DNA from: Clitopilus passeckerianus
Taxonomy: Eukaryota > Basidiomycota > Agaricomycetes > Agaricales > Entolomataceae
Assembly (NCBI GenBank): GCA_944990035.1
Contig: CALYLX010000099.1
Location: 248,001 to 312,000, forward strand
Reading direction: 5' to 3'
Length of the DNA stretch: 64,000 nt
The notes beneath the pieces were generated by a model. The model did no database searches, was not told the DNA's origin, and was given only the letters and a program-made list of their open reading frames with translations. Below, one piece after another: positions 1 through 11,956 of the stretch. Positions within the stretch are counted from its first letter, which is position 1. The number at the start of each line of letters is the position of its first letter. The position numbers were made by a program, and so were the translations under genes.

Positions 1-339
1 GCTACCACAGGTTGCGGTTGCCCCGGTCACCGACGGGCATCCACCTACATGCATCAAACCCAGCGGACAGAATGACAGTGCTATGTATCATTTGACGTGA
101 TCTCTTGTCTCTTGGATATCGAAACGTGGGGTATTTACGAACTGAGAAGCTGAAACCGCAACCCACTTCGATTCTCCTTCCGCAACTGACAATGTCTCAC
201 ATCACAGCGAGGCGTGCGATTCGGCATTCTCTGCTGTCTGTATATAACGGAGATCATCACTGCTTCTCTGTGATCACTCTTGAGCACAACCACCGACTTC
301 TTGTATTCGTCAATAGGGACGACGCGTCTTGATGACTAT

Positions 340-2219
340 ATGACCTACTCTGTCTCAATCAACCCTGTAAGTTCTGCTTGCTCGCTGATCCTTCCATCTG
401 CTAACGTAGATCATCACTAGTTTGCAGATCGTAATAACCTTTCCCTAGATGCTGTGTTGGAGGAAACACTGACGTTGTCCATCTCTTCCAGTTGCTTGCT
501 TGACCGTTCTGGTATGGTATTATTGGTTGCCGCCTCACAATTCCCTCGTTGACGGTGAGCAGATCTACGAGCTGTTGGACACATTTCACCTCGAGCAAAG
601 ATTCATATGGAAACAAAAATGGACTGTGACAAAGGTTTTTTACGTCTTTGCCCGTTACTTCCCATTCATCGCCTTCGCGATGTTCTTCATCTGTAAGCCG
701 GTTCCGCTATGTTTAACCCAATCCAGGATTGAATTTCCCTGCGTTTATAGATGACCGGGATGACATCGAGGATGAGGAATATGGAATCCTCGGGGAAAGC
801 CCACACGAGAAAGTGTCTGAATGTAAGTACAATCGGGAAGCCTGGCCAATGACTGACATTACTCACCCGGTAGCAGTCCTTTTCAACGTGAACCTAGCGG
901 TCGTCGAAGGTGGGCTCTTCGTTATTGATTCCTTTACCTGAACTGTAGTAATCGTGACGATACAGCCTTGTTCACTATGCGAGCATGGGCGATCTGGCAT
1001 CGGAGTCCGCCCGTCGGGATTATCCTCGTGGTCCTCTTCTGTGCACTCTGGGTACCAATCCTGGTCTGCTTCATCCTCCTAGCGCTCGATATCCTCGACT
1101 TTACCCGCTTCGCCCAAATCAACTTCGGAGGCTTGACGTTATTTTACCTGAGTACGCTCAATCCCCACTTTACAAAATTTTAATTTAAAAATAATACCCA
1201 CTAACAGTTACATCCACTTTAATGTCGATCCGGGCCTATCAAGTTTGTATGTCATAAGGCCCTTTGACACCATTCTCAGAGCTGACCGAAATCCTAGTGG
1301 CTTATACTAAGGGTGCTAACTTCCTATGGATGGTTCACGGTCAAGGTACTTGTACAGTTTTTGGAGGATTGAAAACATACTGAAACCTAGCAATTCAAAT
1401 GTGCAGGACTCTGCTATTATCTCTTCCTCTTATTCATTTCGGCCTTTGCCTTCATCTGCGGGTTTATTCTAAATGGAAAAGTGAGCCTAAGTCAATATTT
1501 TCTAGAAATAATCCGGTCCTAACATCGACCATCCTCCAGGTACGCGTTCTTATCCCAAGGTGATTTATTTTAAAACAAGCTTTCACCGCCCCCCGGAAGA
1601 TCGTGCTAATCCAACGAGATCAATTTGTCGATTTTTTCTAGGCTTCTTCAACTGCTCTTTTCTGTTATGGCTACCCGTATGACGCTCAACCTTCGACAGC
1701 TCGGAAACCGCACAATCAGAGGCCCCGGTATCCATTCGGAGGATACTCTTGACATATCGACCTTCCATGTCAGGCCTCGGGAAGGCGACGTTGAAGCAAA
1801 CACAGCACTCACAGCAACTTTGCCCACCACATCGAACATTTGATTACGACTGGTTAATTGGCCGACAGTTCCAGGGTGTTCGAGTGACTTTCCGAACAGC
1901 TTTCCGAGAGATTCCTCACTGGACGGAGAATGCAGCCAGTCAGGTAGGCACCGCTCTATCGAAATTTGTTCGATTTCAAACGATTTTTGACTTTTGACAG
2001 GCCTCAGTGGTCACTCTCGATGACGGTGCGCTACTACCAAGAAATGCCCAGCTCGAAGAGTCCGCTCCCAGCGGAAACGCTAACACATGGCCATCTACAA
2101 TACCTGAAGCAAACCTGACGGCGGTGGAGGCGATTAATCACTACCTGTGTCACGGGAGGACAGCAACAGACGACCCAGGGCATCTCGGGAGGCTGAGGCA
2201 GTTGATTAAGCAGGATTAA
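340..2219 (+). CDS. DUF6533-type polytopic membrane protein (model partly resolved)
   Basis: Intron-rich gene for a multi-helix membrane protein of unknown function. The clearest exon, 563-692, reads ELLDTFHLEQRFIWKQ followed shortly by KVFYVFARYFPF, the N-terminal signature of the DUF6533 family that is expanded in Agaricomycetes. A further exon beginning near 961 (ALFTMRAWAIW) runs into a hydrophobic helix of Leu, Val, Ile and Phe. The last two exons (about 1749-1943 and 2001-2219) join in phase over a 57-nt intron and give a hydrophilic tail. A phase-consistent 5' end can be built from ATG 340, with exon 340-366, a 10-nt microexon 421-430 and a 20-nt exon 492-511. This start is an inference. 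The exons between 693 and 960 and between 1180 and 1748 are not resolved. The family call is fairly safe; the exact model is not. Confidence 0.55.
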
Positions 2220-3802
2220 CCCCATGAACATCACTTTCTGTGCCACCATCCAGCCACCTTTTCCTCTCATCATCAACTAGCGCTCAGTTTGCCGCTACCG
2301 TGAAAGGCCGAGGGCCAACTTTATTGTTTGTAATTACGGTTCCCGCTACCTTAGGTAGTGGGTTCTAGGGGCCGATGGATTCACGTTTTGGTGCGCGATC
2401 AAAATTTTTGAATGCGGGCCGAACTCGTATGTAATCCAATTACAGACTCCGCATTTAATATTTATGTCCGACAGCTTTCCATCGAACATCATTCAAACAG
2501 TACTCCTCAAAGAACAGTCATGTTCCTGCTCAATAATCAGCCAGCTTCCTTGAATACGATTTTTGGTCAAGTGCAGTTTCCTATTTCGGAATATTCTCTC
2601 CAGGATCTACTTTTTCTTTTGCCCAATGTCGACTTCTAGTCTCTGCACAATCCCTGTACCTTGTTCTTCAGGACTATTCAAATCCGAGCTTTTGTGTTTC
2701 TATTGTTTATTACTGGGTGCAAATTTATGTACTTGTGTTTCAATGCATGCATTAGATTCAAACGGTAGCGGGCAATGCCGTGCGCAGCGCGGCCCTTAGT
2801 ATGACGGTTTGGTGTTGGGTGGATTGGGACCTGTTGAGGCTCGCGTAACGATAGAGCTAACCTTCTCGCTAAGACACCCGTTTACACAAGACGGCATAGA
2901 ACGACACTCCTGTAGACTCCTGTATCCACGTAAACAAACTTGAATTCGTCAGTCCTTGCAGCTCCAGAGTGTACGCCTTGTTCAATCGTGAAGGAGACAA
3001 ACACAGCCTGAGTCATCGGACACGTTGTTTGATCTAAGCGAAGACCGATCTTGTCAATCCCCTCAAAGGACAAACATTTTTACCACGATCAGCAATCAAT
3101 TCTGGGTGTTTTCTTGGATGCGATCTTTCCTGCACAGCAAGTACCTTCTTCCCTCTCAGACAGTTTGAAAAATAAATTGGTTCCGCTCCATATTAGCCGT
3201 CTTTTGTTCTGTTCAGCAAGGTTTCGTGCAGGGGTAACAAGAGGACAATGGTCGCACACCATCGGGATAAGCATTAAAGCGTACAATAGGTTTATGTTTA
3301 GACCGAACGGTAAACCCATGCGGTAAACTTACCGAAACTGCAACAGCCTGCTTGACCACGAGGACAACTCCACTGAAGAGCAACAGGGTATCACCATTCC
3401 AGGCATCGTCATCTTCAGGCTCTACAAGTTCGCCAGACATTCTCTTTGGATCTCATGAGAGGTTCTAGATCATGCACGCCTTTGGCTGGTGATTCGACCG
3501 GTCTCCAACCAATGCGCATCCGGGACTTATTTTCTTCCAGTATCCAAGCTTTAATTCTCGACGGTTGAAAAAAGGGCTGTCATCTGTCGTCCCGTTTACG
3601 ATAACGTTGCCTTCGACCCTGCAATTTAAGGGCAAGACCGTTGTGGTCTGCAACATTATTGGTGGCATTTTTCGCCATTTTTCTCTTATATACCGCTACA
3701 TCCTTGGCCGACGGACTCTCATTCCTTCCTTCGTGTCTTCAACCCCTCGTGGTTCACGTCCATCTACCCATTTGATTCGAAAGGACCTCAAGATCGGAAG
3801 AG
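2220..3802. other. Intergenic stretch with no gene recognised
   Basis: About 1.6 kb between the two membrane-protein genes. Only short open frames with no family signature are present. A short minus-strand frame near 3213-3440 has a hydrophobic segment but could not be extended into a gene. The 3' UTR of the upstream gene and the promoter of the DUF6534 gene should lie here. Confidence 0.5.
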
Positions 3803-5779
3803 ATGGAAGCAGCTCTACCAGCACTGGATTCTACGTCAGTCTAGTCATCGATCGACCTTGCGAATTGGGGCCTCACCAACGATTTCTTTCACTTTCTTAG
3901 CATGGGTGCCATGCTCATTGGCGTGGTGGTCAGTGCAGCTCTCTTCGGCATATCAGTTACCCAGGCCTTCTGGTACTTCAGTGGTACGCCTTTTCGCACC
4001 CTCGCCTCCTATGAATTGCTACTAATTGCGACCTCCACTTAGAGACCAGCCAAGATGGAGTGTTGCTCAAACTTCTCGTCTTCGTTCTCATGGCCTTCGA
4101 TGCCACCCATTTGGCTCTGATTTCTCATAGTAGTGAGTTCCTTCTTTTCTTTCGCGTCGGGGTAGTACTCACCACTGCTCAAGTATATTTCTATACCATC
4201 AGTAACTTCTTGTCAGTTCGCCTCCCTTTCTGCCTCATCACAGACGGCTTATCTCTATCGCAGCAACCCTGTTGTTCTCGGAAACCTTGTCTGGTATGCC
4301 TCCCACTATCACCCACGTTTTCTTCTTGCGACTAAACGATCTTCATTTAGGTCTCTTGTGGTATGAATCTTACCTCCGTGCTTTTGGATAACAGCTGACA
4401 TGATTGGCTGCAGGTCGAGGCTTTGTTCACTGTACGCACTTCGTTTTGCCTTCGATAATATACTATTCCTTATCCGTTTGATGCGACAGTGCCTTACCGG
4501 AGCCCTCGTGCAAATGTAGGTCCACTCCTGCCTCCCATATTTTCGTCGCTCATTGTTTCTGATAGGTTCTACACGCATCGAGTATGGCGACGTGAGTTAA
4601 TGTCGTCTGATTGTATTCCATCTCCCGTTTAACCGTTACGACAGTCAGCAAAGGAAACCTGCCGATTACTGTTATACTGATCATCTTGATATTGGGCAAT
4701 ACCGGTGAGAGATAATGATCCTATGAGGAATCCGCCTTTACTGATGTCTTATTAGGATGCCAAATTGGTGAATACACTTTCTCCTGATCCCATAACCGAG
4801 GCTCATGACGACGACGTTTAGCATGGGTCGTCCTAGCTCTGCGTGGTAAGACCTTCATCAAGCTCCTCGGCATCTCCGTTCGTGGCACCCAACAGAAATA
4901 TTTAATTCAGGCAGAGACTGACTTAGATTTGTACAGAAATTGACACATACCATTAACGGGCTGACGGCTGGGATCGATGTGATTATCGCGGTGGCATTGG
5001 TGACCATGCTTGTCCGTGCAAAGACTGGGTTTAAGAGGTAAATACATCGCACCTTGGCCGAATTCAATGGGTTGACAAGAACCTGTTAGGTCGGACACTA
5101 TCATCACGAGATTGGTACGCCGGATTCCTTCTAGAATCTCCCTTAGCAGCGTTTGCTAACGGTACGCTTAGATTATCTTCGTTGTCAATACTGGGGCGTG
5201 AGTTAGGTCTTCGTTTGTGGCTTTCTTCGTATCTCAATGGTTCCTTGAAATTTAGTCTGACAAGCATGTGTGCTGTGGCTTCGCTCATTGCTGTGAGCCT
5301 ACCTTAGTTGCAAGCGAACTATTTGTACTGATACCGTCTCTACCTTAGCTGGCGGTGTCTACGACGACTCTCATCTACGCGCCCTTCTATTTCTGCATTG
5401 GTCGACGTGAGTTTGTCATTATCTCGCTTGGTATTTGGCAATATGCTTACCTCCTACTCTAGTGTATACCAACTCCCTCCTCGCTACGCTCAACGCCCGG
5501 CCCGGCATTCGAGGTGAAAGCTCCAAAGATCCCAGCCACATGCTGGTGTCAATACCTCAGAATGTTCTCTCCGGCTCAGGGTCCGGCACGAATAGCAGAA
5601 CCCCTCACGGAATTTCCATTCGCGTGGAGACTACGAAAGAACAAAGCGAGCCTGTGGGTCCTTCAGATGTCGAAATTACCTTCTTGGAGACTAACATGTT
5701 TCCTGACCAGGGCCATTCCACTTCTTTGAGAAGCGCCAGTGAGGATGAGGCGTACTTGCAGAAGAATAATGCTCTGTAA
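3803..5779 (+). CDS. DUF6534-domain seven-helix membrane protein
   Basis: Polytopic membrane protein of a large Agaricomycete family (DUF6534) whose function is unknown. The start is well supported: exon 3803-3834 gives MEAALPALDST, and a 66-nt gt/ag intron joins in phase to exon 3901-3983 (MGAMLIGVVVSAALFG and helix 1). A run of very small exons follows, giving fragments such as TSQDGVLLKLLVFVLMAFD, NPVVLGNLVW, CLTGALVQMFYTHRVWR and SKGNLPITVILIILIL. Later come AGIDVIIAVALVTMLVRAK and the C-terminal DUF6534 signature near STTTLIYAPFYFCIGRLYTN. The last exon (about 5462-5779) adds a hydrophilic Ser/Pro-rich cytosolic tail ending at the TAA. Fragment order and topology match the family. The 4340-5460 region has many short introns that I did not all delimit. 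Confidence 0.82.
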
Positions 5780-6064
5780 TAGACGAAATGGGTATTCCGG
5801 GTACATTAGTTGTTGAATTAGTTGCACATATTGTTACATCATACCTTCGTTAAGATACCTTCTCTTCCGAGAATTAATTCACTTTCGTTTATACCAACCA
5901 CCATAGCCTTAAATTATCGATCGGCATGAGCAATCTCTTTGGCCAGTATGGAATGGCTCCGATGGGCAAAGACGTTACTACCCACCATCGGAGATAGCAG
6001 TGGCCTCTCGCGCATCGGCCACGCGGTTAGCCCCTTTGGCTGCAGAACTCCTTATCTCGTACCA

Positions 6065-6831
6065 ATGACCTCAAAAGTCCAAATACCACAAGACTTTACT
6101 GTTCGGGAAGCCACCCGTGCAGATCTCCCTGCGGTCCTCGAAATATTCAATGAACGGATCCAGAATTCTACAGCTAGCTTCTACTACGAACCTGTGACCC
6201 TCGGGGAGAGACAAGCTTGGTGGCTCGATCTTCAGAAGGACGGATACCCAGTCATCGTTGCTTTGGATAACGCCAAAGAACGGCCAGTCGCGTACGCAAA
6301 TCTCAGTGCATTCCGTAACAAACCAGCCTATAGAATGTGAGATACGATCTCATGAATCAGAAGGCTGACGAACCAGACGTCATCTCGAATACAGGACAGC
6401 TGAGATCACAGTCTACGTACACCAGGACTATCATGGAAAAGGGCTTGGGCGTGCGCTTCTCAACGAGCTGCTCAGAGCAACGAAAGAAATGAACATCAAG
6501 AGTGTCGTTGGTGAGTCGGGCGGGCTCTGTACCCCAAGAAAAGAATACTTCTAATTGCTCCACGCATTCAGCTTCAATCGCAGCAGGAAACGACGCATCC
6601 ATTGCGCTCTTCAAGGCGGTCGGGTTCAAGCTTGTTGGAACATTTCACGAGAACGGCTTCAAGTTTGGAAAATTCCATGATATGCATTTTTACGAACTTA
6701 TCAATGAAGAGGTGATCTGTACGACGGGGAAAGCGCAGTTCCGAAGCTTCCCCTGGGGAAATTACTTGTACGGAGAGCCGTTGTTCGGGCAAGGTGTACA
6801 AAGGAATAACCCGCTTGATGAAGAATTGTAG
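6065..6831 (+). CDS. GNAT N-acetyltransferase, phosphinothricin-acetyltransferase-like
   Basis: Predicted soluble acetyl-CoA-dependent N-acetyltransferase of the GNAT fold. Exons 6065-6336, 6395-6510 and 6572-6831 have gt/ag borders and sum to 648 nt, giving 215 residues. The N-terminal part (FTVREATRADLPAVLEIFN) and the tyrosine/glutamate-rich segment with YEPVTLGERQAWW match PAT-type proteins. The acetyl-CoA loop is YHGKGLGRALL, and the C-terminal half has NDASIALFKAVGF and GFKFGKFHDMHFYEL, which is diagnostic for the PAT-like branch. A tail of about 40 residues after the domain is not typical. Substrates in this branch vary (amino-acid analogues, phosphinothricin-like compounds), so none is assigned. 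An in-frame upstream start at 5939 is possible. The gene converges on the GGPP synthase about 200 bp away and could belong to the terpenoid block, but that is only proximity. Confidence 0.85.
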
Positions 6832-7031
6832 TATCTCACTGTAGGAGTAGGCGCTCAGACACGTCCTCGACATTCACCTCCCTGAGAAGTGTGAAACGTT
6901 CTGGCGAGATACTGCCCACAATTGGACCCCATGATTATTGAACGAAAAAGCGTAAATAACTTCCCAGGCTGACCTGAAGTCACGAGGAAATTGTAGTCGA
7001 CAATCCTATTCTGAATATACAAGTCGTATGC

Positions 7032-8403
7032 CTAAATAGGAGATTCTGGTTTGGCCTCTTCGACGTGGAGCAGGCTCATAATCTTATCAAGTCCCAGATT
7101 CCCTCCAAGACGGCGTATCTCGTCCAAAATCTGGTTCTCCAGAGAATCCAAAATCGATTGTGTGTATTCAAACGACTTGGTTCGGTGACGGAGATATTCA
7201 ATGGCGTGAATCTTGAGGGCAGGGGTTGTTGGTCGCTTCTGTAAGGTATCTGTTGGATGTAATGAGCGTAATTCAAGCCAAAAATGAATAGGACGAACTG
7301 ATCAGAAGTCGATTCGAAGTGTCGGCGTGGATGCCATGCACAACAGGGAACGAAAATTTGCCCTCGGTAAGGTCCTCTGCAAAGCCTTTGTTTCGAGCGT
7401 ACTGGACATGGATTGGTTAAACGGGATTATAACGATTCCAGCCTGACCTTACCTCGGTGCTATCAAGGTTCATAAGGTCATCGCGAATTTGGAAGTAGAC
7501 ACCGATGAGGTTGGCCAGGGGAACGTAATTTCTACGTGAGCGTCACTATCCTGACCGAGAGATGTGTAACCAAGTAACCACTTACACATCTTCACGAGAC
7601 GTGGCGCATGCCATCATGAGCCTTATCGCGATACGGAGGAGACCACTGGTTTCTTTGGGGTATCAGTATCTATCTGGTAGAGATCAACGTAGAAAAACTC
7701 ACTGTTATTGACCATCTCGATGTACTCTTCCTCAGAGGGGCAAGTCAAGGAATCTCTCCAATAAATCTCGAGACCTTGTCCCCGATGAAGTGACATTAAT
7801 TCATCTGCTATCGTCGTCAGTTATCGAATGACCTCCGTCGGATTATGCATACCCGTCACAATATTATCCACGCCCTGTCCGCCAGAAGAGTTTGCGTCTC
7901 TTAGTTTTGAAACCTCCTGACATGCCTTGAACATGACATAGTTAGAAGCGTTGATGGTCTGAGGGACTCCATAGATCTTGTGTGCAACTAGGAGGTGATA
8001 AGTCCATTAAAACGGTCCGTGCCTCAACGCATTTAGTACCTGGCTGGCCTCTCCTCAATTGGGAGTCGTCTTCAATGTCATCAATCCTATAGTGTGACAC
8101 ATTATTGACCCGGTCTCATCCAAATGATACGGGTCCTCACAGTAGACTTGCATTATGGAGCATGTTCACAATGCTGGCGATGAGCTCTAGTTTCTCTGCG
8201 GGGACGTTCAACCAAAGGTTGAAGGAGTCGATAAGCTTTCGGCGAATATCCTTTCCAGGAGTGGAGGTGGTATATGTGAAGGGCTCGATAACGACCTATC
8301 AGGTAAAGTGAGAAATATGACGGAGGTCGGCGCGAGGAATCGAGAGACTGACCTTCTCCTCTCCGAACGACCATGGTTGCTCTTGAGTGAGCTTCGTCAA
8401 CAT
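7032..8403 (-). CDS. Geranylgeranyl diphosphate synthase
   Basis: Trans-isoprenyl diphosphate synthase expected to make C20 GGPP from FPP and IPP, the precursor for protein prenylation and diterpenoids. Reading the exons on the minus strand gives [18 protein letters not shown] at the N-terminus, then the first Asp-rich motif in [16 protein letters not shown] (DDxxD followed by the conserved RRG region). Further on are [29 protein letters not shown], and the second Asp-rich motif in [18 protein letters not shown], with [14 protein letters not shown] after it. The C-terminus ends [16 protein letters not shown] and a short tail. All are hallmarks of the fungal GGPPS (BTS1-like) family rather than FPP or polyprenyl synthases. 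At least six short introns interrupt it. The start is uncertain: I use ATG 8401-8403, and an in-frame ATG at 8502 would add 33 residues. It lies head to head with a terpene synthase 1.8 kb away. Confidence 0.88.
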
Positions 8404-8503
8404 ATTATCGTAAAGAGACACAGGTGTTGCCTCGCGGGGGAATATGAAGATGGAAATCCATCCTCGCAATCTCTTATAGTTGGCTCGAATCGCAGGCTTC
8501 ATT

Positions 8504-10136
8504 TAGAGAAGAGGATGGCAAGCCTGAGGAGGACGGAATGAGAGTCCTTAGTATCAGTCCGAATGTAGGACAAGAATCGACACAGGAAGCCAGGCAATAA
8601 TTCCAGCTGCTCATCAAGTCCTTGCGACTCTGAGCCTTGACATTTGACTGCTGGCATGATAGCCACACTCAAGTATACAATATGCCGAATGGAGGATGTC
8701 TGGACGCTTTCATTTGAAGGATCGTCGGTCCGGTGCCCGGCAAATTCCACCAACCTTTCTAGCTCCGAAAAAGGAAAGTTGGAGTCGGAACTCAGGAAGC
8801 GAAGGACTCAGAAAATGTAACTGTCACTGTGTTCTGACCAGGTTTTGACTGGCTTTGACCTCCTTTCAACGCCCAGCGTCCGAGAGATTGGTCAAAAGAT
8901 TATCAGCTAAGAACCAGTCAGCCTTGACTCTCTGGAGACTGAGCACCATCTCTATGAAGGATTGGCGCTTTCTCGGACCTTCATTCAAATGTCAATTTTC
9001 ATCTGCAAATACTTTTCACTATGAAATAATGCCAAGTAACGAAAAGAAAGACCTGTGATCCCAGTGGCAACTCCGTTTACGGTTCAATCGCTCAATGAAC
9101 TTCTTGGCTGTTGCTTTTGTTACCACGCCGGGCGTACCGAAATATGGATGTCCTGGGGATATGCATAATTACTAGCTCTCTGTTGTCCAGACCCCAGAGG
9201 AAGCGTTATCCGCCATTTGTTCCGCCTTTATTCTCTTCGAGTTGAAAGCCCTCGACTACTCCCACAGCAAGTATGTATGGCGGCGATGTTCTGGCGATTT
9301 CGATCGACTGGCACGCATGATTGGTTTTCAAATTGCTTTTCTGTCACGCTTTTTTTCTCTCTGTGTAGGCTAGTGGCATTGTCCACCCCGGACGTGTCAT
9401 CGACCATTCTTCCTGTGGGTGTGGCGTTGCGAGAGTACTCCACAAGGATCGGCGCCTGTCCTTCGCTGGATCGTTTTATTTGCGTGGATTACATTTCGTG
9501 TCCCCTAGTAGTGAACTTTATCGGTCTCTACTTCCATATTTGCGATGGAGGCCCCATGAATCTTGATAAAAAGTAAGATAGAAGGACACACGTTATGTAA
9601 CCTCTGCCTTGTCAACTATTTCCGTCAACCGTTCAACAGAACCATTATCTCCGCTGATGACTCTGCGTCATAGCCCCTAGTATTGTGTGCACCCCTTTTG
9701 GACACTTCGATGACTCGGAGGCGAATTTACCAGTTACATGTGTTAATGGTGGGCACTTATCAGTCGTCCCTGTGTACACATGGACACATTTCTTCGAGCC
9801 AAATGACTCAAACGACTGGCAGGTGCCTTCCGTGGAACTCAGACTATGGCGTTCCGCATGCTCGTTCTTGAAGGGTCCCATTGTAGTAAGCCGTCATACA
9901 TCGTCTCAAGCAAGCAAACAGCCTGAGATTGACAGTACTGCGCATGTCATCGACCCTTTCCATATCTTCCCCCATTATGCACTAACGGATGGGACACCCG
10001 AAGGAGCTTCAACATGGTAGAATACGGCAGGAAATTCTTTTTTTTCGTCCTGCCCAGGCTATGGCCGTTATCTATAGGCAGGTTTATTCAAGACGTCTGC
10101 CAGACGCAAGAATTCGTAATTCACGATCATACCCAG
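8504..10136. other. Intergenic region between GGPP synthase and terpene synthase
   Basis: About 1.6 kb between two divergently oriented prenyl-metabolism genes. Open frames of 60-120 codons occur (for example 9217-9576 and 9685-10020) but show no family motif, so I do not call genes. The stretch probably holds the upstream regions of both genes. Confidence 0.45.
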
Positions 10137-10143
10137 TATAAAA
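10137..10143 (+). promoter_or_regulatory. TATA box of the terpene synthase gene
   Basis: TATAAAA lies 37 bp upstream of the proposed ATG at 10180. It is the only good TATA match just upstream and supports this start and a very short 5' UTR. Confidence 0.5.
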
Positions 10144-10179
10144 CCTGGGCAATTTCCGTCGTCTGAATCAACAGCTAGC

Positions 10180-11310
10180 ATGTATCAATACCTCCGCACA
10201 TTCCTCACACAACTCTCTAGTTCACTCTTCGACCCATTGGCCACCAAGCCAGAGTTCGTCTCCACTTTTCCAGTGCGCAATCATCCCGATAAAGATATTA
10301 TTGTTTCCCGCGTCCGGGAATACTTCCTCACCCATTGGCCCTGGCCATCTCAGCATCTCAAGGAAGGATATCGGAAAGCACTTCTCGAAGAATATAGTAC
10401 CCATGTTTCCCGTGCCGGTCCTCTAGACCGAAACTCTCTTCACTGCAAATTCTCCTTCTTTCTCTACGACGATCTTATTGACTCTCAGGGCCCTGGAAAG
10501 GTTCGCCTCTATTCCTGCGTCATTGTAAACCTTGAACAAGGATCTGACCAGATCACTATCTCCAGATCTCTGAACATATGGCTGCCAATATTTTCAGGAT
10601 TTTAGAGGGCACTGATATTCCCGACGACTTGTCTAGGGAAGAAGTCATTGGCCGAGACGTCTGAAACGAAATGAGGGCCATTGGCGGCGCTGAACACTTG
10701 TTTGCCGAGGCTTGCGACTGGTTGAAGATCGCCCAGGCTGAAAAAGGGGGTCGTGATAGTGCGATGGCCAGTTTTGATGCCTACGTCGCATATAGATTGC
10801 GAGACATTGGAGGGTCGTGAGTAGCTCAACTCAAAATTTCAAATCATTTTCGTAGATAATAACCGCTCGTACGACAGGATCGCAATCGAATCTGCCCTTT
10901 GGGCCAGAGAGATTGAGGTTTCCGACCGATTAAGGGCTGACCCTGAGATTCGTGCTCTTCAGCAGATTGCTAATGCACACCTGATTTTGGTAAACGACTT
11001 GTATTCGTACCGGAAGGAGAAGCACGAGAATGATAACAAGGAAGGCCCGGTTGACGACGTAATATTCAACTCGATTGTTGTACTCCAACAGAGTCACGGC
11101 CTCAGTGCGTCTCAAGCGCTTCGAGACCTGAAGAGACGTATATGGGAGTATGAAAGTCAGTTTAGGGAGGCTTACGAAGATGTGAAGAAGAAGTATCATT
11201 CATCAGCGGAGGATATCAAGGCCATTGAAGACTTTGCTGGCGTATGGATGGATCTCATGGGGGGAAATGCGCTCTGGTCTTCCTATTGCGGGAGGTACAA
11301 CAATTTTTGA
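10180..11310 (+). CDS. Class I terpene synthase with an in-frame TGA (possible pseudogene)
   Basis: Ionisation-type terpene cyclase. The N-terminal exon ends with the Asp-rich metal motif in FSFFLYDDLID (DDxxD near residues 97-101). Exon 2 probably starts at ISEHMAANIF after an intron from 10501. The segment YVAYRLRDIGGS fits the diphosphate-sensor Arg and effector region. The NSE metal motif is NDLYSYRKE, and the C-terminus has WSSYCGRYNNF, the conserved WS..RY end. Spacing between motifs (about 89, 44 and 100 residues) is near the family norm. A TGA at 10662-10664 interrupts the frame inside VIGRDV/NEMRAIGG. A 51-nt gt...ag stretch starting at 10659 could be spliced out to avoid it, but would remove 17 residues of a helix and spoil the spacing. 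So the gene is either broken, misread, or spliced unusually. Product unknown (sesqui- or diterpene). Confidence 0.78.
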
Positions 11311-11956
11311 AAGTGGACACTAGTACATAATATATGTTAGGCGACCAATAAATGTAGCTGATTACTGGATTAAAGAAGTCACCTTTTTCCAAAACCTTCC
11401 CCGAAACGGACAAAGGCTCCATCGCTTCCTAGTTGAAGTGTCTGGCTGCCTTTAAGTGAAGACTGAAATAAAGAAATGAATGCATATTTTTTCTCGTGTT
11501 GGCAAGTGCCCACTGGATCCTTAAGGTCCCGACTTCCTCTCTCCTCTCTGTAGGTGTCTCTCCTCCTCCCTCTCGATACTAATAGCTCGGGGTCATAGGG
11601 TTCTACAGTCCTGACGCCCGCCGTGCTAGAAAGCTGCTCGTGCGCGATTCGTACGATCGAAAGGACAGCTTCGTCGAGGTTAACGGTGGTAACGAAGGTC
11701 ATCAAGTCGAAATCTGAGAATGCTTTCACTCTTTCTTCGTTTTTCAAGGACTTCGTTGACTGTCTCACCACGATATTCATTTCTCGTCCATCCAGTGGGC
11801 AGTGGGCAGAGAAATCCGAGCAGGAAGTTCTTGCAATACCGCGGCCCTTTAGGCTCAACGAATGTTGCAGATGTAGATGTAGATACAGACATAACAGATA
11901 GATTGAATGGATCACATAAGGTTACAAATTTTACAAACACCGACATTAAGCAACAT
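11311..11956. other. Convergent intergenic region
   Basis: About 650 bp between the 3' ends of the terpene synthase and the TauD-type dioxygenase. A minus-strand frame of 178 codons crosses it (11379-11915), but its protein is low in family-like features and another frame is open too, so I leave it uncalled. Confidence 0.4.

Noticed and set aside
3213..3440. Minus-strand frame resembling the start of a DUF6535-type membrane protein
   Set aside because: Only one short stretch (DDAWNGDTLLLFSG) looks similar; no following exons with the family's helices were found.
7032..8403. Interpretation as a polyprenyl (COQ1-type) synthase like the two genes at 41.8 and 47.5 kb
   Set aside because: The [16 protein letters not shown]-terminus, [12 protein letters not shown] and [10 protein letters not shown] motifs are those of GGPP synthase and differ from the LHDDVID and LVDDILDYES motifs of COQ1.
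10659..10709. A 51-nt intron removing the TGA in the terpene synthase
   Set aside because: Possible by gt/ag rule, but it would delete 17 residues of a helix and reduce the spacing between metal motif and sensor Arg below the family norm. Kept as an alternative, not as the model.
11379..11915. Minus-strand open frame of 178 codons between the terpene synthase and the dioxygenase
   Set aside because: No family motif, odd composition, and overlapping open frames in both directions; it lies in the expected 3' UTR space of two convergent genes.
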